Origin: Anaerolineae bacterium
GTDB lineage: Bacteria > Chloroflexota > Anaerolineae > UBA1429
Direction of reading: 5' to 3'
DNA: 8,099 nt
Assembly (NCBI GenBank): GCA_007123335.1
Contig: SKLG01000115.1
Coordinates: forward strand, 1 to 8,099
Part shown: positions 1 to 6,455 of the stretch, in pieces
Numbering within the stretch: the stretch's first letter is position 1
Layout: each line of letters opens with the position of its first letter
Made by a program: the position numbers and the translations under genes
The notes under the pieces: generated by a model
Databases searched by the model: none
The model's input: only the letters and a program-made list of their open reading frames with translations
What the model was told of the DNA's origin: nothing

Positions 1-28
1 CAGAGTTTCAATGCTGATCGCAACAATG

Positions 29-952
29 CTACCAACCTGTGCCCACGAATCTATCCACCAGCGTTTCTACCTGTCGGAGGTAGGGCTCGGTGACGTCAAA
101 CCAGTGGATCTTGGGGTCCGAGATGCGAAACCAGTTATATTGCTGACGGATAAAGCGCCGTGTGTTGCGCTTGATGAGCGCCACCGCGTCTTCCAGGCTC
201 AACTCCCCCTGCAGATGCTGGATTATCTCGGCATAGCCGAGGGCCGACATGGAGGGCAAATCGGGGTCATAGCCACGATCCAGCAGCCCGCGCACCTCTT
301 GCCCCAGGCCGTGTGCCACCATCTCGTCCACGCGACGATCCACGCGCTCGTAGAGCCATTCTCTCGGCATCGTGAGCCCAAGGATCAGAGTATCATAGCC
401 AGGCGGGCACTTATGTTGTAGCTCCGAGATGGGCGTGCCCGTCTCGCGATACACCTCCAAGGCTCGGATGACGCGACGCACATTACGCGCATCGATGCGC
501 TCCGCCGCTGCGGAATCGACCTCGGCCAGCTCCGCATGAAGCGCCTCATGCCCCTCTCGCTCGGCGCGCTCATAGAGTCGCTCACGCAGGGTCTCGTTGG
601 GCGGCACCTCCGGGATGGTCCAACCCTCCAGCACAGCGCGCACATAGAGGCCGGTGCCCCCGACCATCATCGGCAACCGCCCCCGCGCCCACACCGCCGC
701 GATGGCATCCATGGCCAGACGCTGATAGTGCGCCAGGGTAAGCTCCTGGTCTGGCTCCACCACGTCGATCAGGTGGTGAGGCGCCACTGCCTGCTCCTGG
801 GTGGTGGCCTTGGCCGTGCCGATGTCCATTCCGCGATAGATCTGCCGTGAATCGGCCGAGATCACCTCGCCGCCCAGATGCTGCGCCAGATGCACCGCCA
901 GCGCCGTCTTGCCCACCGCCGTGGGTCCGACGATGACCAGTACCTTGGTCAA
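29..952 (-). CDS. miaA: tRNA dimethylallyltransferase MiaA
   Basis: Transfers the dimethylallyl group of DMAPP to N6 of A37 in tRNAs that read codons starting with U, the first step of i6A/ms2i6A formation in the cytoplasm. From the TTG at 952-950 the product is 307 aa, the usual family length. Visible motifs are the P-loop GPTAVGKT (residues 9-16), DSRQIYRGMDIGTAK (34-48; D34 is the expected catalytic base), PHHLID (58-63), GGTGLY (98-103), the NVRRVIRALEVY block, and a C-terminal RRFIRQQYNWFR segment that matches the family's tRNA-binding end. The frame stays open about 110 codons further upstream, but that part is a shadow of the preceding gene and has no MiaA similarity. No ATG or GTG lies near the P-loop, so TTG is inferred. 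No Shine-Dalgarno sequence precedes it, and the start codon sits inside a repeated 17-mer. It lies 59 nt after the YraN gene, probably cotranscribed. Function is very secure, start moderately so. Confidence 0.95.
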   Translation of the reverse strand: MTKVLVIVGPTAVGKTALAVHLAQHLGGEVISADSRQIYRGMDIGTAKATTQEQAVAPHHLIDVVEPDQELTLAHYQRLAMDAIAAVWARGRLPMMVGGTGLYVRAVLEGWTIPEVPPNETLRERLYERAEREGHEALHAELAEVDSAAAERIDARNVRRVIRALEVYRETGTPISELQHKCPPGYDTLILGLTMPREWLYERVDRRVDEMVAHGLGQEVRGLLDRGYDPDLPSMSALGYAEIIQHLQGELSLEDAVALIKRNTRRFIRQQYNWFRISDPKIHWFDVTEPYLRQVETLVDRFVGTGW

Positions 953-964
953 GTGCCGGGCATC
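948..964 (-). repeat. Half-copy of the intergenic inverted repeat, across the miaA start
   Basis: Read on the minus strand this is GATGCCCGGCACTTGAC, identical over 17 nt to plus-strand 1482-1498, which is the right arm of the large inverted repeat at 1446-1496 plus two flanking bases. It covers roughly -12 to +5 of miaA and contains the proposed TTG start codon. No second arm is present next to it; only a weak 5-bp pairing (953-957 with 970-974) is possible. It may be a relic of a REP-like element or a shared protein-binding site. Confidence 0.75.
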
Positions 965-1011
965 GGACTGGCACGTATATGCACAAGCCCTCGTTCCCTG
1001 CTCCTCGTCGA

Positions 1012-1386
1012 TTAGCTCACCCCCACTCCTGGGATCACGCTCAGACGTTGCACCGCACCGCGATGATCGAGTTCGATGGCCACCAGATCGAGGCGCCAGC
1101 TCACCCGGTCCAACCCCTGCTCGCCCAGATACATCTCTGCCAGGCTCAACAAGCGTTGTGCCTTGTCCTCGGTCAGGCCATACTCTGGCAGACCAGCGCG
1201 CCGGCTGCGGCGGGTTTTGACCTCGACAAAGGCGTAACAGTCGCCATCGAGGGCGATGATGTCGATCTCGCCGCCCACGCAACGCCAGTTGCGCGCCACA
1301 ATCTGGTAGCCCCTCTTTTCCAGCGCCCGACAGGCCAGATCCTCGCCGAGTCTTCCCGTTCGCTGTCTGCTATCCGTTGGTGTCAT
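1012..1386 (-). CDS. YraN/UPF0102 family endonuclease-like protein
   Basis: A 124-aa protein of the UPF0102 (YraN) family, small cytoplasmic proteins with a restriction-endonuclease-like fold. Their precise biological role is not firmly established. The nuclease-fold signature is clear: GRLGED (residues 11-16), GYQIVARNWR (26-35), GGEIDIIALD (38-47; E40, D42), FVEVKTR (53-59; E55, K57) and a C-terminal WRLDLVAIELD strand. E/D/ExK placement fits a metal-dependent nuclease site. The ATG at 1386 was chosen because it gives a normal family N-terminus and lies just 6 nt downstream of a TACAAT -10 box. An in-frame ATG at 1434 would add 16 residues but would place the start upstream of that promoter. 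No Shine-Dalgarno is seen, consistent with leaderless translation. First gene of a likely two-gene unit with miaA. Family assignment is strong; activity is inferred. Confidence 0.92.
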   Translation of the reverse strand: MTPTDSRQRTGRLGEDLACRALEKRGYQIVARNWRCVGGEIDIIALDGDCYAFVEVKTRRSRRAGLPEYGLTEDKAQRLLSLAEMYLGEQGLDRVSWRLDLVAIELDHRGAVQRLSVIPGVGVS

Positions 1387-1392
1387 GAATCT

Positions 1393-1422
1393 ATTGTACC
1401 GTGATTGGGCCACTTTCGACAA
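1393..1422 (-). promoter_or_regulatory. Sigma70-like promoter of the yraN-miaA unit (leaderless)
   Basis: On the minus strand, TTGTCG (1422-1417), 18 nt, then TACAAT (1398-1393). Transcription would start about 7 nt downstream, near 1386, which is the A of the YraN ATG. This predicts a leaderless or nearly leaderless mRNA and supports the shorter YraN start. The -10 match is good and the -35 match partial. Confidence 0.65.
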
Positions 1423-1445
1423 GGGCGGGCGCACGCGCCACAGGA

Positions 1446-1496
1446 CAAGTGCCGGGCATCTCGCGTCGGGTACGACGCCGAGATGCCCGGCACTTG
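1446..1496. repeat. Long inverted repeat between divergent promoters
   Basis: Two perfect 18-bp arms, CAAGTGCCGGGCATCTCG at 1446-1463 and its reverse complement at 1479-1496. Inside them 1464-1468 (CGTCG) pairs with 1473-1477 (CGACG) around a GGTA loop at 1469-1472, with C1478 bulged. The total stem is about 23 bp. No T-run follows either side, and it lies upstream of both -35 boxes (23 nt from one, 15 nt from the other), so it is not a conventional terminator of a flanking gene. It could be a REP-like or MITE-like palindrome, or an operator for a dimeric regulator. A 17-nt piece recurs at 948-964. Confidence 0.9.
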
Positions 1497-1511
1497 ACTA
1501 GGGCAGGTGTT

Positions 1512-1540
1512 TTGACAGCGCACCATGCCACGAGTAGACT
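1512..1540 (+). promoter_or_regulatory. Sigma70-like promoter of the fni unit (near-leaderless)
   Basis: Consensus -35 TTGACA (1512-1517), a 17-nt spacer, then TAGACT (1535-1540). Predicted transcription start is near 1547, only about 3 nt before the fni ATG at 1550. No Shine-Dalgarno sequence lies in the upstream bases, so translation is predicted to begin on a leaderless or near-leaderless message. Confidence 0.7.
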
Positions 1541-1549
1541 CGGCCCATC

Positions 1550-2596
1550 ATGTCCACACAAGATATCGCCCACAGCGACCGCAAGCAGGAACACCTGGAG
1601 ATATGCCTCACCCAGGACGTGCGCTCCGGCGTCACTACCGGGCTAGAGCGCTTTGCTCTGGTTCATGAGGCGCTGCCCGAGATGGCGCTTGACGATGTGG
1701 ACACGTCATGCTGCTTCTTGGGCCACACACTGCGGGCGCCCTTGCTCATCTCGGCCATGACCGGGGGTACCCACGAGGCTCGCGCCCTGAACCGCCGCCT
1801 GGCCATCGCCGCCCAGACGCTGGGGCTGGCCATCGGGTTGGGCTCGCAGCGCGCCGCATTGGAGGATCCGGATCTGTGGCCCACCTATCAGGTCCGCGAC
1901 GTCGCCCCCGATGTGCTGCTTTTTGCCAATCTGGGCGCCGTGCAGCTCAACTATGGCTATGGCCCGGCGGAATGCCTGCGCGCCGTCGAGGCGATAGGCG
2001 CCGACGCCCTCGTTCTGCATCTCAACCCGCTACAAGAGGCGCTCCAACCCGATGGCAACACCGATTTTCGAGGGCTCGGCGCCAAGATCGCCGAGATATG
2101 CCACGCGCTGCCCTGCCCCGTGTTGGTCAAGGAGGTGGGCTGGGGCCTCTCGGCCCGATCAGCCCACGCGCTGAGCCAGGCCGGCGTGGCCGGGCTCGAT
2201 GTGGGAGGCGCCGGGGGCACCTCATGGAGCCAGGTCGAACGCCACCGCAGCGCTTCGCCCGACGACGCCGACACGCAGAACGCCCTGGCCGAGGCTTTTG
2301 CCCGTTGGGGTCTATCCACCGCCGACTCGTTGTTGGCCGTACGCGAGGCCTGCCCAACGCTGCCCCTCATCGCCAGCGGCGGCATCACCGATGGCGTGAG
2401 CGCCGCCAAATGCCTAGCCTTGGGCGCCGATCTGGTAGGCATGGCCTACCCTCTATTGCGCCCGGCCACCGAATCCGCCACAGCGGTGACAGAGAAGCTG
2501 GCGGTGATCCTGCGCCAGTTGTGCATCGCCATGTTCTGCACCGGGGCGCGCAGCCTTGCCGATCTAGATCGATCCCATCTGCTGACGAGGAGTTGA
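1550..2596 (+). CDS. fni: Type 2 isopentenyl-diphosphate delta-isomerase
   Basis: Interconverts isopentenyl and dimethylallyl diphosphate, using reduced FMN and Mg2+ (family knowledge), in the cytoplasm. The 348-aa length is normal. Motifs: RKQEHL near the N-terminus (11-16), SAMTGG (68-73, FMN contact), GLGSQRAAL (96-104), HLNPLQEALQPDGNTDFRG from residue 157 with the conserved Q162/E163 pair (catalysis and metal binding), VGGAGGTSWS (218-227) and IASGGITDG (274-282) for the FMN phosphate in the TIM barrel. Unlike type 1 Idi it is a flavoprotein, unrelated to Nudix enzymes. The ATG is positioned directly after a TTGACA/TAGACT promoter. The next gene, a prenyl diphosphate synthase, follows after 8 nt, so substrate balancing and chain elongation are encoded together. 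A 300-codon open frame on the same strand overlaps this gene out of frame and is a composition artefact. Confidence 0.96.
   Translation: MSTQDIAHSDRKQEHLEICLTQDVRSGVTTGLERFALVHEALPEMALDDVDTSCCFLGHTLRAPLLISAMTGGTHEARALNRRLAIAAQTLGLAIGLGSQRAALEDPDLWPTYQVRDVAPDVLLFANLGAVQLNYGYGPAECLRAVEAIGADALVLHLNPLQEALQPDGNTDFRGLGAKIAEICHALPCPVLVKEVGWGLSARSAHALSQAGVAGLDVGGAGGTSWSQVERHRSASPDDADTQNALAEAFARWGLSTADSLLAVREACPTLPLIASGGITDGVSAAKCLALGADLVGMAYPLLRPATESATAVTEKLAVILRQLCIAMFCTGARSLADLDRSHLLTRS
2587..2592 (+). promoter_or_regulatory. Shine-Dalgarno GAGGAG for the prenyl synthase gene
   Basis: GAGGAG lies inside the last codons of fni, 12 nt before the ATG at 2605. The spacing is a little long but it is the only candidate. 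It contrasts with fni, which has no such site, and suits an internal operon gene. Confidence 0.55.
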
Positions 2597-2604
2597 GCAC
2601 CGCC

Positions 2605-3657
2605 ATGACCCTTGATCTCGCACCTTATCTCAGCGCAGTCGAGGCCGAACTGCGCGACATTGTCGACGCGGCGAGCGATGCTCACATGGACGAATGCCAT
2701 GCACCTATCTCGCCGCTGTACGACATGATCCGCTACCATATGGGCTGGCTCGATGCCGACTTTTATCCCCTAATCACCGACGGCGGCAAGCGGCTGCGTC
2801 CGGTGATGTGCCTGTTGGCCTGCGAGGCCGTGGGGGGAGACTGGCGCTCGGCCCTGCCCGCGGCGGCAGCCATCGAACTGATCCACAACTTTTCGCTCAT
2901 TCACGATGACATTGAGGACCAGAGCGAGACGCGTCGGCATCGGCGCACCGTGTGGGCCTTGTGGGGCGTGGCCCAGGGCATCAACACCGGCGATACGGTG
3001 TGGATCCTCTCGCGCCTCGCCATCCATCGGCTGCACCAGACCGGTCACGACGCCGAGACCGTCCTGCGCGTCATGCAGCGCCTTGACAAAGCCTGTCTGG
3101 CCCTTTGTACCGGCCAGTACCTGGATCTGGGCTTTGAGCAAGAAGAGACCGTATCGCTACCGGCCTATTTACAGATGATCGCCGGCAAGACAGCCGCGCT
3201 GCTCTCGGCATCATTGGCAGTGGGCGCCATCCTGGGCGGGGCTGACGAATCTCTTGTTCAGTGTTATGCCTCTTTTGGCCATAAATTAGGGTTGACATTC
3301 CAGATTGTCGATGATATACTGGGCATATGGGGAGATCCTGCGGTCACGGGGAAATCGGCGGCCAGTGATATCCTGACCAAGAAAAAGACGATGCCGATCC
3401 TCTATGCCTTGGGCTGGGAGGCTGAGCGCGGGCATGATGATCTGGCGCGTCTCTATGCCCAACCCTCACTTACGGACGAACATGTACCCTCTGTCCTGGC
3501 GTTGTTGCGTCGCTGCTCAGCCCACGAATACGCCCAGCAGCAAGCCCGCGCTTATTATGGACAGACGGCGCAACACCTGCAATCCGCTGGCCCGGACCAC
3601 CCCGCGCGCGACGCGTTGCAGGCCCTGGCCGAATCGCTGGTAGGCCGCACCTTCTAG
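2605..3657 (+). CDS. Polyprenyl (likely geranylgeranyl/farnesyl) diphosphate synthase
   Basis: A 350-aa all-alpha trans-prenyltransferase that condenses IPP onto allylic diphosphates. Seen in order: GGKRLRP (60-66, IPP binding), first Asp-rich motif DDIED (101-105) in NFSLIHDDIED, GKT (194-196), second Asp-rich region QIVDDILGIWGD (233-244), then TGKS and a KKKTMP segment typical of the C-terminal diphosphate-binding part. The second motif reads DDILG rather than DDxxD, with a further Asp at 244; I recall this DDxLGIWGD form in GGPP-synthase-like relatives of actinobacteria and Chloroflexota. Phe at the fifth position before DDIED suggests a short product (C15-C20), but chain length cannot be fixed from sequence. 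The frame is open far upstream through fni; the ATG at 2605 gives a normal N-terminus and follows GAGGAG. It pairs with fni in a two-gene isoprenoid module. Confidence 0.93.
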   Translation: MTLDLAPYLSAVEAELRDIVDAASDAHMDECHAPISPLYDMIRYHMGWLDADFYPLITDGGKRLRPVMCLLACEAVGGDWRSALPAAAAIELIHNFSLIHDDIEDQSETRRHRRTVWALWGVAQGINTGDTVWILSRLAIHRLHQTGHDAETVLRVMQRLDKACLALCTGQYLDLGFEQEETVSLPAYLQMIAGKTAALLSASLAVGAILGGADESLVQCYASFGHKLGLTFQIVDDILGIWGDPAVTGKSAASDILTKKKTMPILYALGWEAERGHDDLARLYAQPSLTDEHVPSVLALLRRCSAHEYAQQQARAYYGQTAQHLQSAGPDHPARDALQALAESLVGRTF

Positions 3658-3745
3658 CCGTCATCGGCGCTAACGCTGGGCCTAACATCATTTGTCCAAC
3701 TTTTGGAACTCGGGACAGCTCTTGAGCGTCCTTGGATGTGTCCAG

Positions 3746-3764
3746 GGCGCCAATGTCTGGCGCC
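3746..3764 (+). other. Small GC hairpin in the gap before the PBP gene
   Basis: GGCGCCA (3746-3752) pairs with TGGCGCC (3758-3764) around a 5-nt loop, ending 13 nt before the AAGGAG ribosome-binding site. The sequence after it (GTATTTG) is only weakly T-rich, so a terminator is doubtful. It may be a leader structure. The rest of the 134-nt gap 3658-3791 shows only a 5-bp inverted repeat (3695-3707) and no convincing promoter. Confidence 0.5.
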
Positions 3765-3777
3765 GTATTTGTGCAGC

Positions 3778-3783
3778 AAGGAG
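3778..3783 (+). promoter_or_regulatory. Shine-Dalgarno AAGGAG that sets the PBP start
   Basis: AAGGAG with 8 nt to the ATG at 3792. The frame extends upstream to a TTG at 3732 and an ATG at 3753, but neither has a ribosome-binding site and the ATG at 3753 lies in the loop of the hairpin at 3746-3764. This is the main reason for choosing 3792. Confidence 0.8.
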
Positions 3784-3791
3784 AGCACGTG

Positions 3792-6455
3792 ATGGTCGGG
3801 GGTACGTGGCGACGGCGATTGCGCAGCACACCCATGATGCTCCTGGTGATTTGGACAGGAGCTGTTTCTTTGGGATTGGGCATCGCCTTCAGTCTCCTCA
3901 TTCTACCGTTGCCATTGCCGGACGCGATCCAGAATCGTGGTCTGGCGCCCTCTAGTATCATCGTCGATAGCCAGGGCCGACTGCTCTATGAGATGGTATC
4001 TCCCGGTGCTGGGCCGCAAGGGACCGATGTCGGTGTGCACCGCCCGGTGCCACTGGAGGAGATACCCCTCTATTTGCAACAGGCGATCATCGCCACTGAG
4101 GACGCCACCTTTTACGAAAACCCTGGTGTCAGCCCTGAGGCGATCGTGCGAGCTCTGTATATCAACCTGCGCAGCGGCCGCATCGTCTCTGGCGGCAGCA
4201 CCATCACCCAGCAACTGGCCCGCAACCTGCTGCTTGAGGCCGACGAACGCCATCAGCGCACCTGGCAACGCAAGCTGCGCGAGGCGATCCTGGCCTATCG
4301 CATGAGCCGCACTCTTTCCAAAGATGAGGTTCTGGCCCTCTATCTGAACAAGACCTATTTTGGCAATATGGCCTATGGCGTCGAGGCGGCGGCGCGCTCC
4401 TATTTCGGCAAACCGGTAGAGCAGCTCAACCTGGCCGAGTGCGCGCTTCTCGCCGGCCTGCCTCAGGCGCCAGGGTTCTACAATCCGCACTTGAATATGC
4501 CGGCAGCCAAAGAGCGTCAGCGCATCGTCCTCGATCTGATGGTCAGAACGGGCTATATTTCGGCCCAGGATGCCGACCTGGCTCACAGCGAACCGTTGCG
4601 CCTGGCCGCCCAGCCCTTCCCCATCAACGCGCCCCACATGGTCATGACGGTGCGCGCCCAGCTCGATCAGATACTGCCCGCCGAGACGATAGCGGCAGGA
4701 GGCCTGGGGGTGGTGACCACCCTCGATCTGGGCCTCCAACGCGCCGCCGAGGACCACGTCGCTCGCCATTTGGGGCAGCTCAACGAGGTTCGCCCCAACA
4801 AGCCGTCCCATGACGTGCGCAACGCCGCCGTGGTGGTCATGGATCCACGCAGCGGGGCGGTGCGCGCCATGGTGGGCAGCCCCGACTATTTCGACGCCCG
4901 CATCAACGGCGCGGTGAACGCCGCGTTCGCGCTGCGCCAGCCCGGATCGGCCATCAAGCCGCTGACCTATGCCGCCGCGTTCGAGCGTGGCTACTCGCCG
5001 GGCACCATGATTCTGGATGTCCCCACCTCTTTTGTTACCCAGGATGGTAAACCCTACCAGCCGATCAACTATGACTATCGCTTTCATGGGCCGGTGCTCC
5101 TGCGCGAGGCGCTGGCTTGCTCCTACAATGTCGCCACCGTCAGGCTATTGGAACAGATCGGCCCGGCGGCGCTGGCCGAGATGGCCCATCGGCTGGGCAT
5201 CACGACACTCACCGACAGCGACCGCCACGACCTGGCGATGACTCTGGGCGGCGGGGAGGTGTCGCTGATGCAGCTCACCGCCGCCTATGGCGCGCTGGCC
5301 AATGGCGGCTATCGGGTGCAGCCCTGGTTCATCGAGCGCGTAGAGGATCGCGAGGGTCGTATCCTGTACGCCCATGGCGCTGCCCAAGTGCCCTTGACCC
5401 ATAATGCATCACCTTCGTCGGAGCGAGTCCTCGATCCGAGGGTGGCCTATCTCATCACCGACATCCTGGCCGATCGTCGCGCCCGAGTTCCCGCCTTTGG
5501 CGCGGGGAGCCCGCTGGAGCTGCCCTTCCCGGCGGCGGTCAAGACCGGCACCACCACCGGATGGCGCGACAACTGGACGGTGGGCTATACCAGCGAGTGG
5601 GTCGTGGGGGTCTGGGTGGGCAACGCCGACAACCAGCCGATGAAACAGGTCTCGGGGGTGAGCGGCGCGGCGCCGATCTGGAACGCCGTGATGCGCAGCG
5701 CCCATCGCCAGACCTCTGGAAGTACGCTCAACACCATGATGGCACGCCCGCCGGGGCTGGTGGCGATGGAGGTCTGTGCCCTATCCGGGCTATTGCCCGC
5801 CGTCGACACCCAACATGGCGTCGAGGCCTGCACCCATCGCAAGACCGAGCTCTTTATGGCCGAGAACGCGCCTACCCAACACTGCGATCTGCACCGGGTG
5901 GTTTCCATCGACACTCTCACCGGTGAAATCTGCGCCGATTGTCCCGCAGACCGAACCGTCGCGCGCTCCATCACCCTATGGCCGCCCGAAGCCCTGGGCT
6001 GGGCCGCCAGCGCCGGTCACGCTATACACCAACACCTCCCGGGAACGCCGAGCGCCAGCTCGGCCTCAGAAATCAGCGCCAGCTCGGCCACAGAAACCAA
6101 CGCCCCCTCGGCCCATCTCGCCAACGCCGCTCCCATGGCGCCCCGCGAAGGTCCGACCCTGCGCTTTGTGCAACCCGCGCCGAACAGCCGTTTCGCCCTC
6201 GTCCCGGATATGCCCGCCGAGATGCAAAAGATCGAGATAGCCGCCTCCGCAAATGTGCGCCTGCAAGAGCTTACCGTGTGGATCAACGGGCAGCCGTGGC
6301 ACACTTGGGACGCGCCCCCCTACACGGTCCTATGGCCTCTATCTCCTGGCGAGCATACCCTACATTTACAGGGGCTGGATGCAGATACCACTCTCTCCAG
6401 CCCACCCATCCGCGTGGTCGTCTTGCAGGTCGGTGAAGAAAGGAAAGCTCCATGA
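3792..6455 (+). CDS. pbpC: Bifunctional class A penicillin-binding protein, PBP1C type
   Basis: Membrane-anchored peptidoglycan polymerase and cross-linker, 887 aa from the ATG at 3792. A short basic cytoplasmic tail precedes one transmembrane segment (about residues 15-38). The glycosyltransferase domain has catalytic E103 in EDATFYENPG (103-112), GGSTITQQLARNLL from 134, and a later LALYLNKTYFGN / YGVEAAARSYFGK block. The transpeptidase domain has SAIK (386-389, nucleophile S386), SYN (444-446) and KTGTT (584-588), so both activities look intact. Then come a Cys-containing module (C662, C680, C698, C714, C717), a Ser/Ala-rich repeat linker (754-777), and a C-terminal domain from about 790 (QPAPNSRF ... 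GEHTLHL) resembling the PBP1C C-terminal domain. E. coli PBP1C is shorter, about 770 aa. In EDxxFxxHxG the usual His is Asn here. The stop overlaps the ATG of the downstream macroglobulin-like gene by 4 nt (ATGA), indicating translational coupling. The PBP1C subtype rests on the C-terminal domain and this neighbour. Confidence 0.92.
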   Translation: MVGGTWRRRLRSTPMMLLVIWTGAVSLGLGIAFSLLILPLPLPDAIQNRGLAPSSIIVDSQGRLLYEMVSPGAGPQGTDVGVHRPVPLEEIPLYLQQAIIATEDATFYENPGVSPEAIVRALYINLRSGRIVSGGSTITQQLARNLLLEADERHQRTWQRKLREAILAYRMSRTLSKDEVLALYLNKTYFGNMAYGVEAAARSYFGKPVEQLNLAECALLAGLPQAPGFYNPHLNMPAAKERQRIVLDLMVRTGYISAQDADLAHSEPLRLAAQPFPINAPHMVMTVRAQLDQILPAETIAAGGLGVVTTLDLGLQRAAEDHVARHLGQLNEVRPNKPSHDVRNAAVVVMDPRSGAVRAMVGSPDYFDARINGAVNAAFALRQPGSAIKPLTYAAAFERGYSPGTMILDVPTSFVTQDGKPYQPINYDYRFHGPVLLREALACSYNVATVRLLEQIGPAALAEMAHRLGITTLTDSDRHDLAMTLGGGEVSLMQLTAAYGALANGGYRVQPWFIERVEDREGRILYAHGAAQVPLTHNASPSSERVLDPRVAYLITDILADRRARVPAFGAGSPLELPFPAAVKTGTTTGWRDNWTVGYTSEWVVGVWVGNADNQPMKQVSGVSGAAPIWNAVMRSAHRQTSGSTLNTMMARPPGLVAMEVCALSGLLPAVDTQHGVEACTHRKTELFMAENAPTQHCDLHRVVSIDTLTGEICADCPADRTVARSITLWPPEALGWAASAGHAIHQHLPGTPSASSASEISASSATETNAPSAHLANAAPMAPREGPTLRFVQPAPNSRFALVPDMPAEMQKIEIAASANVRLQELTVWINGQPWHTWDAPPYTVLWPLSPGEHTLHLQGLDADTTLSSPPIRVVVLQVGEERKAP
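6051..6122 (+). repeat. 24-bp tandem repeat encoding a Ser/Ala linker in the PBP
   Basis: Units 6051-6074 and 6075-6098 are nearly identical and a decayed third unit spans 6099-6122. The period is a multiple of 3, so each copy encodes eight residues (SASSASEI, SASSATET, then NAPSAHLA), residues 754-777 of the PBP. The segment is a low-complexity spacer between the transpeptidase/Cys module and the C-terminal domain, probably length-variable among relatives. Confidence 0.9.
6441..6444 (+). promoter_or_regulatory. Shine-Dalgarno AGGA for the macroglobulin-like gene
   Basis: AAAGGAAAG around 6439-6447, within the last codons of the PBP gene. The AGGA core is 7 nt before the ATG at 6452. It supports the ATGA-overlap start. 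Confidence 0.75.

Noticed and set aside
953..1282. MiaA frame extended 110 codons upstream, giving a 417-aa protein
   Set aside because: The extension overlaps the YraN gene, has no MiaA-like sequence, and the P-loop begins right after the TTG at 952, as expected for a family N-terminus.
1446..1496. Palindrome as a rho-independent terminator
   Set aside because: No T-tract follows on either strand and both flanking genes are transcribed away from it.
1446..1498. CRISPR-like repeat
   Set aside because: Only an inverted pair plus one distant half-copy exist; there are no regularly spaced direct repeats with spacers.
1708..2604. Same-strand open frame of about 300 codons running into the prenyl synthase
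   Set aside because: It lies out of frame within fni, is Arg/Gly/Pro-rich low-information sequence, and is explained by GC-rich codon bias. The synthase starts at 2605.
3732..3791. Upstream TTG (3732) or ATG (3753) as the PBP start
   Set aside because: Neither has a ribosome-binding site, while AAGGAG is correctly spaced before 3792. The extra 20 residues would add nothing typical ahead of the basic tail and membrane segment.
3903..5087. 394-codon antisense open frame opposite the PBP gene
   Set aside because: The sense strand encodes all the PBP catalytic motifs. The antisense product has no recognisable features and reflects third-position bias.
5585..5974. Antisense open frames over the PBP C-terminal region
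   Set aside because: They are shadows of the sense gene, with no ribosome-binding site or recognisable protein features.
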